Assembly: GCF_900106765.1 (NCBI RefSeq)
Contig: NZ_FNNG01000002.1
Span: 124,001 to 188,000, forward strand
Direction: 5' to 3'
Origin: Tepidimicrobium xylanilyticum
Lineage (GTDB): Bacteria > Bacillota > Clostridia > Tissierellales > Tepidimicrobiaceae
DNA length: 64,000 nucleotides
Shown here: positions 35,962 through 45,851 of the stretch, one piece after another
Numbering within the stretch: the stretch's first letter is position 1
Layout of the letters: every line of letters begins with the position of its first letter
The notes under the pieces: generated by a model
What the model saw: the letters and a program-made list of their open reading frames with translations, nothing else
Told to the model about the DNA's origin: nothing
The model's database searches: none
Translations under genes and position numbers: made by a program

Positions 35962-38052
35962 TTATGCTTTCCCCTCTTCCTCTTTTAAGTCTAAATTTGG
36001 ATATTCTATTCTTTCATGAAAAATCCCTAACATTACCGATGCAAATGCATTGGCAATATCCTTTAGGTCTTTTATGGACAGACCACACTCCTCTAGCTGC
36101 CCATCTTCTAATTTCCCTTTGATGATTTTTCTAACTGTATCTTCTATATTCCTTCGATTAGGTTCTTTAATTGCCCTTATGGCAGCTTCCGTTGAATCTG
36201 CCAACATTACTATAGCTGCTTCCTTAGTCTGAGGTTTTGGACCTTCATACCTATAATCTTCTATATTAGCATCTGCTTGTCCATTCTGTTTTGCCTTATG
36301 ATAAAAGTAGAAAACTACAGTGTCTCCATGGTGCTGAGCAATAATATCTATTATCTCCTTTGGCAATTTATTATTCTTTCCCAATTCTATTCCATCCTTA
36401 ACATGATTGGTTATTATTAAAGTGCTCATATTTGGGGTTAATTTGTCGTGTGGGTTATCTGTTCCAATCTGATTCTCCTTGAAAAAATAAGGCCTGGTAA
36501 GCTTTCCTATATCGTGATAGTAGGCTCCTATCCTTGATATTAAGGGATCTGCTCCTATTACCTCTGCAGCTCTTTCGCTTAAATTTCCTACAATTATGCT
36601 ATGATGATAGGTTCCAGGTGCTTCAACTAGTAGCCTCTTTAGCAAGGGCTGATTGGGATTAGATAGTTCCATAAGCTTTAAAGGCGTTAATATCTCAAAC
36701 ACATTTTCCCAAATGGGCAAAGACCCGATAGTTAGAATTGCACAAAATATTCCATTTATAATACCATAACCACTCCTAATGAGTATATCCATCAACTCCA
36801 ATTTCTTTATCAGCCCAAAGGACAATATGACCAATACGTTTGTAATTCCTACTATCAGCCCATGGACAAATATATTGTATCGTTGTTGAGGTCTTGTTGC
36901 CAAAAAAGCCCCAATGCTGCCACTTATCAAATACATAGCCACCAAAGTATCATCTAATTTTAATATAAAGCTTAATAAGAATACCATGAATACATTTACT
37001 ATTAAAGCCAACCTCACATCTAATAATATAGCAATCAAAAAAGCTACCGTCGATACAGGCATTATAAAAGGTGAAATATTATGCATTCCCTGAGAAATTA
37101 ATAATATAGCCATTACAATTAAGAGCAAAATTATAAACCTATTATCTCCCATTATTTCTAAATTGAAATTGTAAATATGGCCTAGAATCAAAGTCTCCAA
37201 TAAAACCACTAAAATGATTATCCCTAATACGGTCCTACTATCATATCCTTCCTTCTCCTTCAAAAGCCCGGTTTCCTTAATTAATTCAAGATTATTTGCA
37301 TCTATTATATCCCCTTTTCTTACTATAATCTGATGTTCCTTGATGATTACCGGTTCTACCTTTTCCACTTCCTCATCTATTCTACGCTGAGTTGCTTCTT
37401 CATCTATGAATTCATTTGGTTGGATAATGCTATTAATAAGAGAAACTCCTAACTCCTTTTTATTGCTATCTAGATCTAAAGTTTCAAATATTTTTCTTAC
37501 ATTTTCCTTCTCATACTCTAATTCCTCTTCCTTTATACCTGCCCCCATTATTTGGTTTACTATATCGTTTATAAGCGATTCAAAATCATTTAATTCCTTC
37601 TCGTCCATCCTTAAAGCTATTTGGTATTCGCTTCTTGAAAGGGGCATCCTAGATTCCTCTATCATTAAATCAACCTTTTTGGATAAGCTCATGCTATCAT
37701 ATGCTTTAAGTGTTCTTACCTTATCAAAGAATTCCTTGATTATAGTTTTCATGTTCATTTGAACTGAGGGGCTTATTCTATACCTAGGTTGTACTCTATT
37801 AGCAGCCTCCTGTTTTAGCTTTTCCGTAGCCTGTTTGTCCACTATATCCTTAGTAGCCCTTATCTCCAAAGGTGCTCTATCTCCTATCTTAACATTGATT
37901 CTTTCCGTCTCCACCTTTTGGATCGTAATAAAAAAGAGACTTGTTGTAAAAAGGATAATTAGTATCCCTTTTATATATAATTTTCTCCTCTTCAGATTTG
38001 AAACTAGATTTTTTTTAGGATTAATCTTGTAATCCTTTGCTTTTTCCTTCAC
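35962..38052 (-). CDS. pgpH: 7TM-HD phosphohydrolase (PgpH-type)
   Basis: A 696-residue membrane protein. An N-terminal transmembrane anchor is followed by an extracytoplasmic 7TMR-HDED domain (about 60-270), seven membrane segments (about 275-460) and a cytoplasmic HD domain with TYHHSIIVGNLSERAAEV, AYYHDIGKL and IIAQHHGDTV. PgpH homologues degrade cyclic di-AMP. Lies between phoH and ybeY, a conserved order. Confidence 0.93.
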   Translation of the reverse strand: MKEKAKDYKINPKKNLVSNLKRRKLYIKGILIILFTTSLFFITIQKVETERINVKIGDRAPLEIRATKDIVDKQATEKLKQEAANRVQPRYRISPSVQMNMKTIIKEFFDKVRTLKAYDSMSLSKKVDLMIEESRMPLSRSEYQIALRMDEKELNDFESLINDIVNQIMGAGIKEEELEYEKENVRKIFETLDLDSNKKELGVSLINSIIQPNEFIDEEATQRRIDEEVEKVEPVIIKEHQIIVRKGDIIDANNLELIKETGLLKEKEGYDSRTVLGIIILVVLLETLILGHIYNFNLEIMGDNRFIILLLIVMAILLISQGMHNISPFIMPVSTVAFLIAILLDVRLALIVNVFMVFLLSFILKLDDTLVAMYLISGSIGAFLATRPQQRYNIFVHGLIVGITNVLVILSFGLIKKLELMDILIRSGYGIINGIFCAILTIGSLPIWENVFEILTPLKLMELSNPNQPLLKRLLVEAPGTYHHSIIVGNLSERAAEVIGADPLISRIGAYYHDIGKLTRPYFFKENQIGTDNPHDKLTPNMSTLIITNHVKDGIELGKNNKLPKEIIDIIAQHHGDTVVFYFYHKAKQNGQADANIEDYRYEGPKPQTKEAAIVMLADSTEAAIRAIKEPNRRNIEDTVRKIIKGKLEDGQLEECGLSIKDLKDIANAFASVMLGIFHERIEYPNLDLKEEEGKA

Positions 38053-38066
38053 CCGGGTAGTCCTCC

Positions 38067-39035
38067 TTATTCTTCTTTCTCATACTTCTCATAAGCTGCA
38101 ATTATCCTCTGTACTAATGGATGTCTTACAATATCCAGTTTAGTAAGATAAACAAAATCTATCCCCTCTATATTTGAGAGAATTGATTGAACAGTAACTA
38201 AACCAGATGTTCTATTTTTAGATAAGTCTATCTGAGTAACATCCCCCGTTATTATTGCTTTTGAACCAAATCCAAGTCTAGTTAAAAACATTTTCATCTG
38301 CTCATTAGTAGTATTCTGAGCTTCATCCAATATTACATAAGCTGAATCTAAAGTTCTTCCTCTCATATAAGCAAGTGGAGCCACCTCGATTAAATTCTTT
38401 TCCATAAGTTTCATATAGGTTTCTCCACCCAATATATCGAATAAGGCATCATAAATAGGCCTTAGATAGGGATCTACCTTTTCTTGCAAATCTCCCGGCA
38501 AAAATCCTAAACTTTCTCCAGCTTCTACAGCAGGCCTAGTTAAAATTATTCTATTGACTTCTTTATTCTTAAAGGCATTTACTGCCATCGCCATAGCCAA
38601 ATAAGTCTTTCCAGTACCAGCAGGCCCTATTCCAAATACTATATCATTCCTCTTTATACTATCCACGTATCTTTTTTGGCCTAGGGTCTTAGGTTTAATG
38701 CTTTTTCCCGATGCTGTTATACATATTATATCATTTAATAAATCCTTAATTCCCTCCTCTTTACCTTCAAGTATTAGTTGAATAGTATATCTTAACTCCT
38801 GTTTAGTCAACCTTCTTTGGCTCTTTATAATTTCAATCAACCTATTTACTAATCTTTCTCCCAATTCAGCTAAGAAACCTTCTCCCTTTATTACAATGCT
38901 TCCATCCCTTAAGAAAAGTTCTACGCCTAATTCCTTCTTAATTATATTTACGTTTTCATCAAGCTGTCCAAATATTTGAGATATTATTTGATTGTCCTCC
39001 ACAAAAACTTGTCTTTCCTCAAATGCTTTCTCCAA
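38067..39035 (-). CDS. phoH: PhoH-family ATPase
   Basis: A 322-residue cytoplasmic ATPase. Walker A is GIGPAGTGKTYLAMAMAV, Walker B VILDEAQNTT, and the arginine-finger-like segment TRLGFGSKAIITGD follows. The N-terminal part resembles a KH-like RNA-binding region. Family members are linked to RNA metabolism with YbeY nearby. Starts 17 bp after the yqfD stop. Confidence 0.94.
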   Translation of the reverse strand: MEKAFEERQVFVEDNQIISQIFGQLDENVNIIKKELGVELFLRDGSIVIKGEGFLAELGERLVNRLIEIIKSQRRLTKQELRYTIQLILEGKEEGIKDLLNDIICITASGKSIKPKTLGQKRYVDSIKRNDIVFGIGPAGTGKTYLAMAMAVNAFKNKEVNRIILTRPAVEAGESLGFLPGDLQEKVDPYLRPIYDALFDILGGETYMKLMEKNLIEVAPLAYMRGRTLDSAYVILDEAQNTTNEQMKMFLTRLGFGSKAIITGDVTQIDLSKNRTSGLVTVQSILSNIEGIDFVYLTKLDIVRHPLVQRIIAAYEKYEKEE

Positions 39036-39052
39036 ATTACTTATTCCTCCTT

Positions 39053-40240
39053 TTATCTTTCATGTATAATTTCCTTTTTTCCAATGTTTTCTATAACTTC
39101 CATAGTCACATAGGTAGATAGCACATCATCTTTAAGATAGTACTTAACATCTTTAGACTGGATTTGAGCATCCTTCGGTAATTGCTTATTCAACTCTTCT
39201 ACAGCCTTAATATGGGTAGTTTTTTTTAAAAAATCTATATTCTGCTTAACCTCTTTTACTTCTACTTCTTTGTATTGATGGACTAATATTTTTACTGGTA
39301 AATCAATATCCAGATTAAAGGGCTTAATTTCCCTTACTTCCTCAACATAGTTAGCAAAAGGGATTTCACCTTTAACAAACTGTATCCCCTTTTCACCAAT
39401 CCTCAATTCCATTCTCTCAAAGATATTACCAGTTTCTTCTTTTATCACTTTTATTACTGGTTCATCAATTCTATAACTGTAAATGGTCTTAGCCAATACT
39501 TCACCTTCTGCATGGACAAATATCTTCTCTTTGGAATATTCATCAGATATAGTGCCAATTATTAGGATTTGTCCCTCATCTACCACATCACCCTTCCTAA
39601 CTACTGCCTTCCCATTCCTAGCAATAGCCTTTACTATTACCCCTTTTTTAGTTGCCACTATATTACAAGGTATATCCTTATTTATCTTTTCAGGCGGTAA
39701 ATCCTGTTCCTTTACTTCAATTATCATTTTAGTCCCTTTTATTTCAACTGATAGAAAAGAAAAAATGTCGAACTCATTTAACAGTAGGTATTTTATATAA
39801 TCTTTATCTATTTTATATTTTATTATACCATGTTTTATATTCTCTTTTTCTAAAATTTTAATTATATCCTCAGTTTTTACCTTTTCATTTCCAAGAATTT
39901 CAATATTCCATATTAAGGAAGACAAAAAAAATATTATTCCCAAGAATAAAACAAATCCAAAAGCTAACATCTTCCTTTGTTTTAACCTATAGAATATAAA
40001 AGGTAGTCCTTTTTTATCTATTATTTCTACCTTACAGCCAACCCTTTTGACTATCCCCTTCAAGGCCCTAAAACCTTCAATTGTCACTTTCATCCTTAAT
40101 ATGGTATACCCCTCACGATAAATATCCCAAAGATATATATCGTTGGCTGCTGCTAAATTTAAAAACCTTTCTAATGTCAATCCTTCTACCCTAATGGTAA
40201 CATATCCTTTTAAGAAAAACCAAATCTTAACAACCCCCAT
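39053..40240 (-). CDS. yqfD: Sporulation protein YqfD
   Basis: A 395-residue protein of the YqfD / stage IV sporulation family. One membrane segment (about residues 90-112, MLAFGFVLFLGIIFFLSSLI) anchors a long exported beta-rich part. It follows yqfC by 11 bp. In Bacillus these two genes are mother-cell expressed under sigma-E. Confidence 0.93.
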   Translation of the reverse strand: MGVVKIWFFLKGYVTIRVEGLTLERFLNLAAANDIYLWDIYREGYTILRMKVTIEGFRALKGIVKRVGCKVEIIDKKGLPFIFYRLKQRKMLAFGFVLFLGIIFFLSSLIWNIEILGNEKVKTEDIIKILEKENIKHGIIKYKIDKDYIKYLLLNEFDIFSFLSVEIKGTKMIIEVKEQDLPPEKINKDIPCNIVATKKGVIVKAIARNGKAVVRKGDVVDEGQILIIGTISDEYSKEKIFVHAEGEVLAKTIYSYRIDEPVIKVIKEETGNIFERMELRIGEKGIQFVKGEIPFANYVEEVREIKPFNLDIDLPVKILVHQYKEVEVKEVKQNIDFLKKTTHIKAVEELNKQLPKDAQIQSKDVKYYLKDDVLSTYVTMEVIENIGKKEIIHER

Positions 40241-40251
40241 AACAACACTCC

Positions 40252-40530
40252 TTAAGAGTATATCTCTATTCCTTCAATATTTCCTTTTACAATTATCTCC
40301 TCCGAAAGTATTGTTTTCAGCTCCATATCTGTTCCGGTTATTCTTATTAATCCTATACTAGAATTAACCCTAAGAGTTTCCTGGGTATATTCAACAATTC
40401 CTTTGTGGTTAGAAATATTGACTTGAATATTCCCAATTACAGTAATTTTAGGTAGATCCATTACCACATCTTTAGGGAATTCTAAAGCTTCCGATATATT
40501 ATATTTCAAATTTTCTATCCTGTTTTTCAT
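40252..40530 (-). CDS. yqfC: Sporulation protein YqfC
   Basis: A 92-residue YabP/YqfC-family protein (DLPKITVIGNIQVNISNHKGI, then VNSSIGLIRITGTDMELKTI). It is paired with yqfD. GAGGGGG precedes the ATG, and a sigma-E-like promoter lies about 20 bp upstream. Confidence 0.93.
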   Translation of the reverse strand: MKNRIENLKYNISEALEFPKDVVMDLPKITVIGNIQVNISNHKGIVEYTQETLRVNSSIGLIRITGTDMELKTILSEEIIVKGNIEGIEIYS

Positions 40531-40548
40531 AATAATCCCCCTCTTAAC

Positions 40549-40577
40549 ACTTTATGCCAAGGGGACTATTAGTATTA
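40549..40577 (-). promoter_or_regulatory. Sigma-E-like promoter of yqfC-yqfD
   Basis: On the minus strand TAATACT (40571-40577) matches six of seven bases of the sigma-E -35 consensus KMATATT. After 14 bp, CATAAAGT (40549-40556) matches six of eight of CATACAMT. Position and target genes fit mother-cell control. Confidence 0.55.
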
Positions 40578-40590
40578 CTAACAAAAAAGT

Positions 40591-40630
40591 AAAAAGCATA
40601 TAGAAAACTACGCACTTCTATATGCTTTTT
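40591..40630. terminator. Bidirectional stem-loop between the floA unit and yqfC
   Basis: Arms AAAAAGCATATAGAA (40591-40605) and TTCTATATGCTTTTT (40616-40630) pair perfectly around a 10-nt loop and end in T runs on both strands. It overlaps the stop of the gene at 40618 and separates floA/nfeD from the yqfC unit. Confidence 0.82.
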
Positions 40631-41037
40631 CTTATATTTTTAAGGCTTTTTGGTTCCGATAATATTTCTGAATAGATTATCCCTTTCAAAATGTCCTTTT
40701 TCAATTCCGCTTTAGGATTTTTTGATGATTTCTTTATATCATCTTTAATAAAAATTTCTCTCTTAATATGAGAATCATCTTCCTTTGTAGCTGTAGTAAC
40801 GTTAACAGGCTCTTTTCCCAACTCTACAGTATCACCTTCTATCAACAATTCAGGAATTTTAATTTCTATAGGTTTTTCATCAATTTGAGGCAGTAGATCT
40901 TTATCACCTTCTGGGTTTGCTTCCAATTGTTGTTTTTTCTTATCCATAGCTTTTTCTATTTTTTTCTTGTCCTTTATACTCTTTAATATTAAGTCTATTA
41001 TAAAAGCTATTATAAAAACTAGCAAACTTCTTGACAT
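40618..41037 (-). CDS. Hypothetical membrane-anchored protein next to floA
   Basis: A 139-residue protein I do not recognise. Residues 1-20 (MSRSLLVFIIAFIIDLILKS) form one membrane helix. The rest is a lysine/glutamate-rich, probably disordered cytoplasmic tail (repeated DKKK, EKP, KEDD), closing with a short helix-like segment. It begins 13 bp after the floA stop, so it is probably expressed with floA and might act at the same membrane patches. Confidence 0.7.
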   Translation of the reverse strand: MSRSLLVFIIAFIIDLILKSIKDKKKIEKAMDKKKQQLEANPEGDKDLLPQIDEKPIEIKIPELLIEGDTVELGKEPVNVTTATKEDDSHIKREIFIKDDIKKSSKNPKAELKKDILKGIIYSEILSEPKSLKNIRKSI

Positions 41038-41050
41038 ATCTTATCGCCCC

Positions 41051-42037
41051 TTAATCTTGGTTCTTGTCAACATCAACCATTTTAGAAATGGAACTTCTCA
41101 TGTCTGTATCAGCCAATATATTTTTCATATGGTAATAATCCATAAAACCTATTTTTCCTTCCTTTAATGCTTGTGCTAAGGCTAAAGGCACCTGAGCTTC
41201 CGCTTCTACTACTTTTGCTTTCATAGCTTGAACTTCTGCTACCATTTCCTGTTCTCTTGCTACAGCCATAGCTCTTCTTTCTTCTGCTTTAGCTTGAGCA
41301 ATCCGCTTATCCGCATCAGCTTGGTCGGTTTGAAGTTTTGCACCAATATTCCTTCCTACATCTACATCGGCAATGTCTATGGATAGTATTTCATAAGCAG
41401 TACCAGAGTCTAAGCCCTTGTCTAAGACGGTTTGAGAAATCAGATCTGGATTCTCCAATACATCTGTATGGGATTCTGAACTACCTACTGTTGTTACTAT
41501 ACCTTCTCCTACCCTCGCTATTATGGTTTCTTCTCCTGCTCCTCCTACCAACCTCTCAATATTAGCTCTTACCGTAACCCTAGCTTTTACTATTACTTCA
41601 ATTCCGTCCTTAGCAACAGCTGAGATTTGAGGGGTTTCAATAACCTTTGGGTTTACACTTACCTGTACTGCTTCTAGCACATTTCTACCTGCTAAATCAA
41701 TAGCAGCAGCCCTTTCAAATTCTAAAGGTATATTAGCCCTTTGGGCAGCAATTAATGCATCTACTAAAGTGTTAACATTCCCTCCAGCAAGGTAATGGGC
41801 TTCCAGTTTGTCCACCCCTATATCTAAACCAGCTTTTGTAGCTTTAATTAAAGGGTTAACTATTCTTGAAGGCACTACCCTTCTCAATCTCATACCTATT
41901 AATGTACTAATCCCAATTTTAACCCCTGAAAAATAGGCTGTAATCCATAATCCAACGGGAATAAAAGTAAAAAATAGTATCACCAATATTATGATTAGAA
42001 AAGCAATACCTACAGTAAAAATAAAAGTTCCTGGCAT
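41051..42037 (-). CDS. floA: Flotillin-like protein FloA
   Basis: A 328-residue membrane scaffold. An N-terminal hydrophobic hairpin ([20 protein letters not shown]) is followed by the SPFH-like domain ([38 protein letters not shown]) and a C-terminal Glu/Ala-rich coiled region ([19 protein letters not shown]). It starts 3 bp after nfeD, its standard partner. Confidence 0.96.
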   Translation of the reverse strand: MPGTFIFTVGIAFLIIILVILFFTFIPVGLWITAYFSGVKIGISTLIGMRLRRVVPSRIVNPLIKATKAGLDIGVDKLEAHYLAGGNVNTLVDALIAAQRANIPLEFERAAAIDLAGRNVLEAVQVSVNPKVIETPQISAVAKDGIEVIVKARVTVRANIERLVGGAGEETIIARVGEGIVTTVGSSESHTDVLENPDLISQTVLDKGLDSGTAYEILSIDIADVDVGRNIGAKLQTDQADADKRIAQAKAEERRAMAVAREQEMVAEVQAMKAKVVEAEAQVPLALAQALKEGKIGFMDYYHMKNILADTDMRSSISKMVDVDKNQD

Positions 42038-42040
42038 ATA

Positions 42041-43324
42041 TCAAATCCTCCTTACAATTATTTTTGAACCTTCGACCTTTATAACTTTCACCTTCGTATT
42101 CTTCTTAATAAAATCTCCATTAGACAATGCATCTAATCTAACCCCATCAATGTCTATGATCCCAGCAGGCCGAAGTTCTGTTACAGCAATTCCTTCCTTT
42201 CCCAAATATTCATCTTTAGTATTAACGCTTAAATACCCTTCCTCATCCTTCTGTTGGGTATTTAAAATTATTTTATCAAATATAGGACTTCTGCGCCCAT
42301 ATTTAATCAACAATAAGGTAATCAAAGTAGTAATGATAATTGCAATGCTTACGGACATTAATGCAGTGGTAAAAGATCCCATTGCAAAAATTGATCCTAA
42401 AACAACTAATATAATTCCAGAAATTCCAGGTAAACCAAATCCGGGTATAATGGCTTCTATAACCAATAATATTAATCCGGTAACAAACACTGCCAAAGAA
42501 GTCCACTGGGAATTACCAACCAAAATATTGCCTGCAAAGAATAATCCAAAGGAGATAATGCTTATGGTCCCTCCTATTCCAAACCCAGGTGTAAACAGTT
42601 CTACCACCAACCCTACAAAACCTAGCGTTAATAATAGGGTGCTCATAAAGGAACTAGATAAAAATTTAGCTGCCTTTAATTCTATACTCTCATTAATTTT
42701 TACAATATTATTATAGGAAACATTAAAATAAGATAACATTTCATGATAATCATTAGATATCAAATCACAAACCCCATATTCCAAAGCTTCTCTGCCGGTA
42801 AGATTTAATAGCTTGCCCCTTTCAGAAAGGCCTTCTATATAAATATCCTTATCAGCCATTGCTTCAACTATTTTTTCATCTCTACCTCTTAACTGCGCCA
42901 CATCTCTTAAGAAACTTCTCCACATGGATAATACCTTTTCCGTATTGGGTATGGTTTCAGCTGAACCTATAGTAGAGCTTTCAGCCATAACAACTTTTTC
43001 TGCTGCTATAGTAATTAACACTCCTGCAGACTCTGCTTTGTTATTTACAAAAGATATAGTAGGAATTTCTAGACCAATTATTAAATTTTTTATCTTCTCT
43101 GCCTCGCTAATCAATCCTCCATAAGTATCGATCTCAAATATTATTGCTTTAGGTGAGTTGTTGACAATCCTATTTAAGCTATCGTTTAAAAAATTGTAAG
43201 TAGCTTTAGTTATTTCACTATTAATTGGTATTACATATACATCTGCATCTTCATTAGCGAATATTAAACCATTGAGCAAAAAGAATATTAAAATTACAAA
43301 CGCCAAAATTCTAGTCCTTTTCAA
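42041..43324 (-). CDS. nfeD: NfeD-family membrane serine protease (long form)
   Basis: A 427-residue protein with an N-terminal signal, a ClpP-like protease domain (EIDTYGG; serine in NNKAESAGVLITIAA; lysine in MADKDIY), about five membrane segments (residues 230-345) and a C-terminal OB-fold NfeD domain. The long form may trim FloA or its clients. Paired with floA. Confidence 0.93.
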   Translation of the reverse strand: MKRTRILAFVILIFFLLNGLIFANEDADVYVIPINSEITKATYNFLNDSLNRIVNNSPKAIIFEIDTYGGLISEAEKIKNLIIGLEIPTISFVNNKAESAGVLITIAAEKVVMAESSTIGSAETIPNTEKVLSMWRSFLRDVAQLRGRDEKIVEAMADKDIYIEGLSERGKLLNLTGREALEYGVCDLISNDYHEMLSYFNVSYNNIVKINESIELKAAKFLSSSFMSTLLLTLGFVGLVVELFTPGFGIGGTISIISFGLFFAGNILVGNSQWTSLAVFVTGLILLVIEAIIPGFGLPGISGIILVVLGSIFAMGSFTTALMSVSIAIIITTLITLLLIKYGRRSPIFDKIILNTQQKDEEGYLSVNTKDEYLGKEGIAVTELRPAGIIDIDGVRLDALSNGDFIKKNTKVKVIKVEGSKIIVRRI

Positions 43325-43389
43325 TACTTCACCCCCTCATTTTATTATATTACTACCCTAGTATTTATACAATAAAAATTGCATATAAA

Positions 43390-43414
43390 AAACCCGGAGT
43401 ATAACTCCAGGTTT
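43390..43414 (-). terminator. Terminator of yqeY
   Basis: An 11-bp stem with a mismatch (43390-43400 with 43404-43414 and a short loop) is followed on the minus strand by a T6 run. It overlaps the yqeY stop and ends the rpsU-yqeY unit. Confidence 0.85.
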
Positions 43415-43856
43415 ATTTCAAAACTTGTCTAACTACTTCATTCACTCTGCTGCCATCAGCTCTTCCTTTTATCTTAGGCATTATGGATTTCATAATTTTA
43501 CCCATATCCTTGATATCCTTTGCCTTTACCTCATTTATTGTTTCCACAACAATTTCTTTTAATTCTTCGTCAGTAAGCTGTTTTGGTAAATATTCCAATA
43601 ATATTTCAATTTCCTGTTCAGTTAAATCAACTAGATCTTGTCGTTGTCCCTTTTTAAAATCCTCTAAAGCATTCTTTTTCTCTTTTACTTGTTTAGATAT
43701 GATTTCCAATATTTCTTCATCGTTTAATTCAATCCGTCGGTCAACCTCTACCTGTTTTATAGCAGCTCTAATCATGGTTATGGCATTTTTCCTGACGGTA
43801 TTCTTATTTTTCATAGAAGTCTTTAAATCTTCCATAAGTTTTTCTTTTAAGGACAT
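43413..43856 (-). CDS. yqeY: GatB/YqeY domain protein
   Basis: A 147-residue YqeY protein, resembling the tRNA-binding tail of GatB (KNTVRKNAITMIRAAIKQVEVDRR; LTEQEIEILLEYLPKQL; MGKIMKSIMPKIKGRADGS). Role unsettled but associated with amino-acylated tRNA handling. It follows rpsU by 15 bp, the usual order. Confidence 0.95.
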   Translation of the reverse strand: MSLKEKLMEDLKTSMKNKNTVRKNAITMIRAAIKQVEVDRRIELNDEEILEIISKQVKEKKNALEDFKKGQRQDLVDLTEQEIEILLEYLPKQLTDEELKEIVVETINEVKAKDIKDMGKIMKSIMPKIKGRADGSRVNEVVRQVLK

Positions 43857-43871
43857 ACCTTCACCTTCTTA

Positions 43872-44051
43872 TTAATATCTACCTCTTTTTCTTCTAGCTG
43901 CTTCTGACTTTTTTTTACGCCTTACACTTGGTTTTTCATAATGTTCTCTTTTTCTATATTCAGAAAGAACACCAGCACGGGCACATTGCCTCTTAAACCT
44001 TCTTAGCGCATCGTCTAGAGATTCATTTTGTCCTACCCTTATTTCTGCCAT
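43872..44051 (-). CDS. rpsU: 30S ribosomal protein S21
   Basis: A 59-residue basic protein: starts [19 protein letters not shown], contains [20 protein letters not shown], and ends with an Arg/Lys-rich tail [12 protein letters not shown]. This is full-length S21. A GGGGAGGGAGAAG ribosome site precedes ATG at 44051. A strong promoter lies at 44126-44154. Confidence 0.97.
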   Translation of the reverse strand: MAEIRVGQNESLDDALRRFKRQCARAGVLSEYRKREHYEKPSVRRKKKSEAARRKRGRY

Positions 44052-44125
44052 GAACTTCTCCCTCCCCTCTTCTGCTTAAAGAGTGCCCCATATTATCTAT
44101 GGAGATAGGAATACAACACTCAATT

Positions 44126-44154
44126 ATTATACATTATGTTTAGAATTTGTGCAA
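44126..44154 (-). promoter_or_regulatory. Sigma-A promoter of rpsU-yqeY
   Basis: TTGCAC (44149-44154) and a perfect TATAAT (44126-44131) are separated by exactly 17 bp on the minus strand, leaving a leader of about 70 nt before rpsU. Confidence 0.85.
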
Positions 44155-44161
44155 GAAAATA

Positions 44162-44506
44162 TTAACCAGGTGGCCATGAAAATTTTCGTCCTCCTAATAT
44201 ATGAAAATGAATATGGGAGACCGTTTGACCTCCAAATTCGCCACAGTTATTCACAACCCTATAACCTTCTTCGTCAATTCCCAGCTCTTCTGCAATATTT
44301 TTTATGGTTATAAAAATATTACCAATTAGATCAGAATGATTACTATTTATGTCATTTAAAGATTCAATATGTTCTTTCGGTATTACCAAAATATGAACAG
44401 GTGATTGAGGATTAACATCTTTAAAAGCTATAATTTCATCATCTTCATATACTATTTGAGAGGGAATTTCTTTATTAATTATTTTACAAAATATGCAATC
44501 GCTCAT
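44162..44506 (-). CDS. hinT: HIT-family nucleotide hydrolase (HinT-like)
   Basis: A 114-residue histidine-triad protein. CIFCKIINKEIPSQIVYED opens the protein, and SHIHFHILGGR is the HxHxH active site. It hydrolyses purine nucleotide phosphoramidates. It lies between mtaB and rpsU. Confidence 0.96.
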   Translation of the reverse strand: MSDCIFCKIINKEIPSQIVYEDDEIIAFKDVNPQSPVHILVIPKEHIESLNDINSNHSDLIGNIFITIKNIAEELGIDEEGYRVVNNCGEFGGQTVSHIHFHILGGRKFSWPPG

Positions 44507-44546
44507 CTTTTCACCTCCTCCAATAGATATATATTCTACAAAAATT

Positions 44547-45851
44547 CTAAAATTCCTCTATTTCTCCCAATAAAAAATCTTCATCATATCTAGTTGTTTT
44601 TATTGGCAAAACTCTACCTTGCAGATCGTCTTCATATTCATATTTTACTTTTACCCTAATATAATTTGTGGTATAACCTTCTATAAAACCATCCTTCTTA
44701 TCCTCTAATAATACTTCTAAGGTCCTTCCTACAAATCTTTTATTAAAATCTTTCATCAATTCTTCTCCTAAATGGATAAGCCTATCACTTCTTTCGTTTT
44801 TTATATCTCCATGGATTTGATCTTTGAATTTGCTTGCTGGAGTACCCTTTCTTGGAGAATACTTGAATACATGTATTCTTGAGAAATGAATATCCTTTAC
44901 AAATTGATAGGTTTCATTGAATTCTTCATCCGTTTCACCTGGAAAGCCTACAATTATATCCGTTGTAATACCTGCATCTGGCATGTATTCCCTTATTAAA
45001 TTAACAATTTCCTGATAATCTTCAGTGGTATACTTCCTATTCATCCTCTTTAATACAGTATTACTACCACTTTGCAATGATAGGTGGAAATGGTCACATA
45101 ACTTTTTAGTACTAATAACCCTTTCCATAAAGTTCCTATCGATAAAGGTAGGCTCTATGGAGCTTAATCGTATTCTTCTAATCTCATCAATTTTTGCCAC
45201 TTCTTCAATAACATCGGTAAGGGTTACATTTCTTAAATCCTTACCATAAGATGCAACATGAATCCCACTAAGGATTATTTCTTTAAAACCCGCCCTCGCC
45301 AACCTTTCCGTTTCAAGTATTATATCTTCTAAATCCCTGCTTCGTATGGGGCCTCTTGCATAGGGGATAATGCAATAGCTACAGTATTGATTACAGCCTT
45401 CCTGTATTTTAATATAAGCTCTCGTCTTATGCTGTAAATCAGATATATTTAAACTTTCAAATTCCTTATGCCCTTTTATATCCTTTACAATATTTATCTT
45501 CTTATTTTCTGCTTTAGCTTTCTCACATAAATCCACTATTTTATGCCTGTCAGTAGTACCAACAACTATATCCACGCCATCTATGGATTCTACCTCCTTA
45601 GGAGCTACCTGAGAATAACACCCTACAGCTGCTATTATGGAATCCTTGTTTAACTTCTTAGCCTTTCTAATAAACTGTCTGGATTTTCTATCTCCTAAAT
45701 TGGTAACTGTACAAGTATTTATTATATAAATATCTGCCTTCTCCCTATTGTCTACAACTTCATAACCTCTATTTTTGAATAGTTCTTCCATAGCTTCAGT
45801 TTCATATTGGTTTACCTTGCACCCCAAAGTATAAAATGCTACTTTCTTCAT
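44547..45851 (-). CDS. mtaB: tRNA t6A37 methylthiotransferase MtaB
   Basis: A 434-residue radical-SAM enzyme that makes ms2t6A at tRNA position 37. The N-terminal domain has YTLGCKVNQYETEAM and further cysteines (INTCTVTN, AVGCYSQ). The radical-SAM motif CNQYCSYC follows, and a C-terminal TRAM domain closes it. Its ATG overlaps the rsmE stop by 4 bp (ATGA), translational coupling. Confidence 0.96.
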   Translation of the reverse strand: MKKVAFYTLGCKVNQYETEAMEELFKNRGYEVVDNREKADIYIINTCTVTNLGDRKSRQFIRKAKKLNKDSIIAAVGCYSQVAPKEVESIDGVDIVVGTTDRHKIVDLCEKAKAENKKINIVKDIKGHKEFESLNISDLQHKTRAYIKIQEGCNQYCSYCIIPYARGPIRSRDLEDIILETERLARAGFKEIILSGIHVASYGKDLRNVTLTDVIEEVAKIDEIRRIRLSSIEPTFIDRNFMERVISTKKLCDHFHLSLQSGSNTVLKRMNRKYTTEDYQEIVNLIREYMPDAGITTDIIVGFPGETDEEFNETYQFVKDIHFSRIHVFKYSPRKGTPASKFKDQIHGDIKNERSDRLIHLGEELMKDFNKRFVGRTLEVLLEDKKDGFIEGYTTNYIRVKVKYEYEDDLQGRVLPIKTTRYDEDFLLGEIEEF

